This document shows positions 12,809 to 14,055 of a stretch of 14,055 nucleotides of DNA, in pieces. The stretch comes from Frankiales bacterium (GTDB taxonomy: Bacteria; Actinomycetota; Actinomycetes; Mycobacteriales; SCTD01): the NCBI GenBank assembly GCA_025464795.1, contig JAODNB010000263.1:1-14055 (forward strand), in the 5' to 3' direction. Made by a program: the position numbers and the translations under genes. Numbering within the stretch: position 1 is the stretch's first letter; each line of letters begins with the position of its first letter. The notes under the pieces were generated by a model, which saw only the letters and a list, made by a program, of their open reading frames with translations, was not told the origin of the DNA and searched no databases.

Positions 12809-14055
12809 ATGGCCGCACTGGACCGCTTGGCCGAGCGAGAGCTCGGTGCCATGGAAGCCCTGTTCGTCATGGGCGACTCCGAGGTGCACACCCGCTCGAC
12901 GATCGTGATGCTCGCCCGGCTCGACCACGCGATCCCGTTCGACGTCGTCGTTCGGGCGCACGAACGGGCCTCGCGGCTCGTGCCCCACCTCCGGCGTCGG
13001 GTGATCGCCCCCGTGCTGCCGATCAGCCGCCCGTACTGGGCTGTCGACCCCGACTTCGACCTCAGCTACCACGTCCGCCGGGTGCGGGTGCCGGGCGAGG
13101 GCAACGAGCAGGACCTGATGGCACTGGTCGAGGCGCTCGGCGCTGCACCCGTCGACGTCGCCCGACCGCTGTGGGACGTCACCTCCATCGAGGGACTGGC
13201 CGACGGCACCGGGGCGCTGGTCTACAAGTTCCACCACGCGATCAGCGACGGTCAGGGCGCGAAGGAGATCTTCAGCTCGCTGTTCCAGCTCGAGCCGAGG
13301 GAGCCGTCCGAGGAGCTGCCTCCTATCCCGGCGGCGGAAGACCTCACGCGGATGGACGTGACCCGCCAGCGGATCAACCAGCTCCCGCTGGAAGCGGCCT
13401 ACGCCGGTGTCGCAGGTGCCCGCGGCCTGCTCTCGCGCGGAGCCGGCGTCCTGCGCCACCCTCGCGCGGCGGCAGAGGCCACGGTGGGCTACGTGCAGTC
13501 GCTCAAGCGCACGATGGCCCCGACCGCAGACAGCTCACAGCTGCTGCAGCGCCGAGGGATCCGTCGCCGCTTCATCACCCTCAAGGTCCCGCTGGCGGAC
13601 CTGCACCGCGCTGCCCGCGCTCTGCACGTGTCGCTCAACAGCGCCTACGTCGCCGGCGTGGTCGGCGGTGTCACCCGCTACCACGAGGCCAACGCGGCAG
13701 CTGTCGCCGAGCTGGCCGTGGCGATGCCGGTGAGCATCCGGCGGCCTGGGGACAAGGCCGAGGAGAACCGCTTCGTGGCCGCGCGGATCGCGGCGCCGTC
13801 CAGCGGAGCCAGCCCCCAGGAGCGCGCGAAGACCATCAACGAGCGGGTCCGCAGTGCCCGGGACGAGCCGGCCCTGGAAGCCATGACCACCATCGCGCCC
13901 GTCATGAGCCGCCTCCCGCTCTGGCTGACCGTTGCCCTTGCGGGCAACCTCGCGACGACCGACTGCCAGATCAGCAACATCGCCGGCTACCCCTACCCGG
14001 TCTACCTCGGTGACGCCCGCATCATCGGGTTCCACGGGTTCGGCCCCCTTGCGGG
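12809..14055 (+). CDS. WS/DGAT-family O-acyltransferase, second copy (partial, C-terminus off the right edge)
   Basis: An open frame of 415 residues with no stop before the window edge; full-length relatives are about 440-480. It should transfer acyl groups from acyl-CoA to diacylglycerol or an alcohol. The catalytic motif is HHAISDG (142-148), with RPLWDV at 119-124, WAVDPDFDLSYHVRR (77-91), and ISNIAGYP (388-395) in place of SNVPGP. The family's ND motif reads NS (277-278, LNSAYVAGVVGG), and the N-terminus (MAALDRLAERELGAMEALFV) is longer and different from the first copy, so it belongs to another subfamily and may differ in activity. GGAGG four nucleotides upstream supports the ATG at 12809. 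It diverges from the ligase-plsB operon over a shared promoter gap with a palindrome, suggesting coordinated control of glycerolipid entry and a terminal acylation. Confidence 0.9.
   Translation, partial: MAALDRLAERELGAMEALFVMGDSEVHTRSTIVMLARLDHAIPFDVVVRAHERASRLVPHLRRRVIAPVLPISRPYWAVDPDFDLSYHVRRVRVPGEGNEQDLMALVEALGAAPVDVARPLWDVTSIEGLADGTGALVYKFHHAISDGQGAKEIFSSLFQLEPREPSEELPPIPAAEDLTRMDVTRQRINQLPLEAAYAGVAGARGLLSRGAGVLRHPRAAAEATVGYVQSLKRTMAPTADSSQLLQRRGIRRRFITLKVPLADLHRAARALHVSLNSAYVAGVVGGVTRYHEANAAAVAELAVAMPVSIRRPGDKAEENRFVAARIAAPSSGASPQERAKTINERVRSARDEPALEAMTTIAPVMSRLPLWLTVALAGNLATTDCQISNIAGYPYPVYLGDARIIGFHGFGPLA

Noticed and set aside
13171..14013. 280-codon plus-strand frame at the right end
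   Set aside because: Arg/Pro/Gly-rich shadow in a different frame from the second WS/DGAT, which is open through the same region with catalytic motifs.

Overview
The window is GC-rich DNA with codon third positions that are almost all G or C. The gene content (two WS/DGAT wax ester/triacylglycerol synthases, a PlsB2-type glycerol-3-phosphate acyltransferase, three AMP-forming acyl-CoA ligases) points to an Actinomycetota chromosome, of the mycobacterial/nocardioid sort. The genus cannot be fixed from the sequence alone. I see no mobile element, tRNA, rRNA, CRISPR array or sign of horizontal transfer. The window is densely coding and has no gene-free stretch over 300 bp; the largest gaps are 7392-7566, 12702-12808 and 1781-1867.

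Left block (1-4048). A minus-strand pair, a thiolase followed by a TesB-type acyl-CoA thioesterase that runs off the left edge, is translationally coupled and diverges from a plus-strand WS/DGAT acyltransferase. The acyltransferase converges, with a 12-bp overlap, on a minus-strand alpha/beta hydrolase.

Middle block (4090-8795). A plus-strand AMP-forming ligase diverges from the hydrolase across only 41 bp. It converges on a second ligase on the minus strand, which is coupled by a GTGA overlap to a 100-residue uncharacterised protein upstream of it. That pair diverges from a plus-strand metal-dependent amidohydrolase (Amidohydro_2 type), which ends at a perfect 21-bp stem terminator.

Right block (8806-14055). 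A two-gene minus-strand operon, an acyl-CoA ligase then PlsB2, is joined by an ATGA overlap. It diverges from a second, different WS/DGAT, which is open to the right edge. The divergent gap holds a perfect 15-bp palindrome.

Taken together the genes form an acyl-CoA supply and disposal neighbourhood. Ligases activate acids, the thiolase and thioesterase shorten or release acyl groups, PlsB2 starts glycerolipid synthesis, and the WS/DGATs finish storage lipid. The genes are well known by family. The less expected material is in the regulation and coupling: a GGTA-n-ACAGT-like element at similar distances (43-48 nt) from three start codons, identical TAGCCT hexamers directly in front of two genes without a Shine-Dalgarno sequence, and the small unknown protein tied to a ligase.
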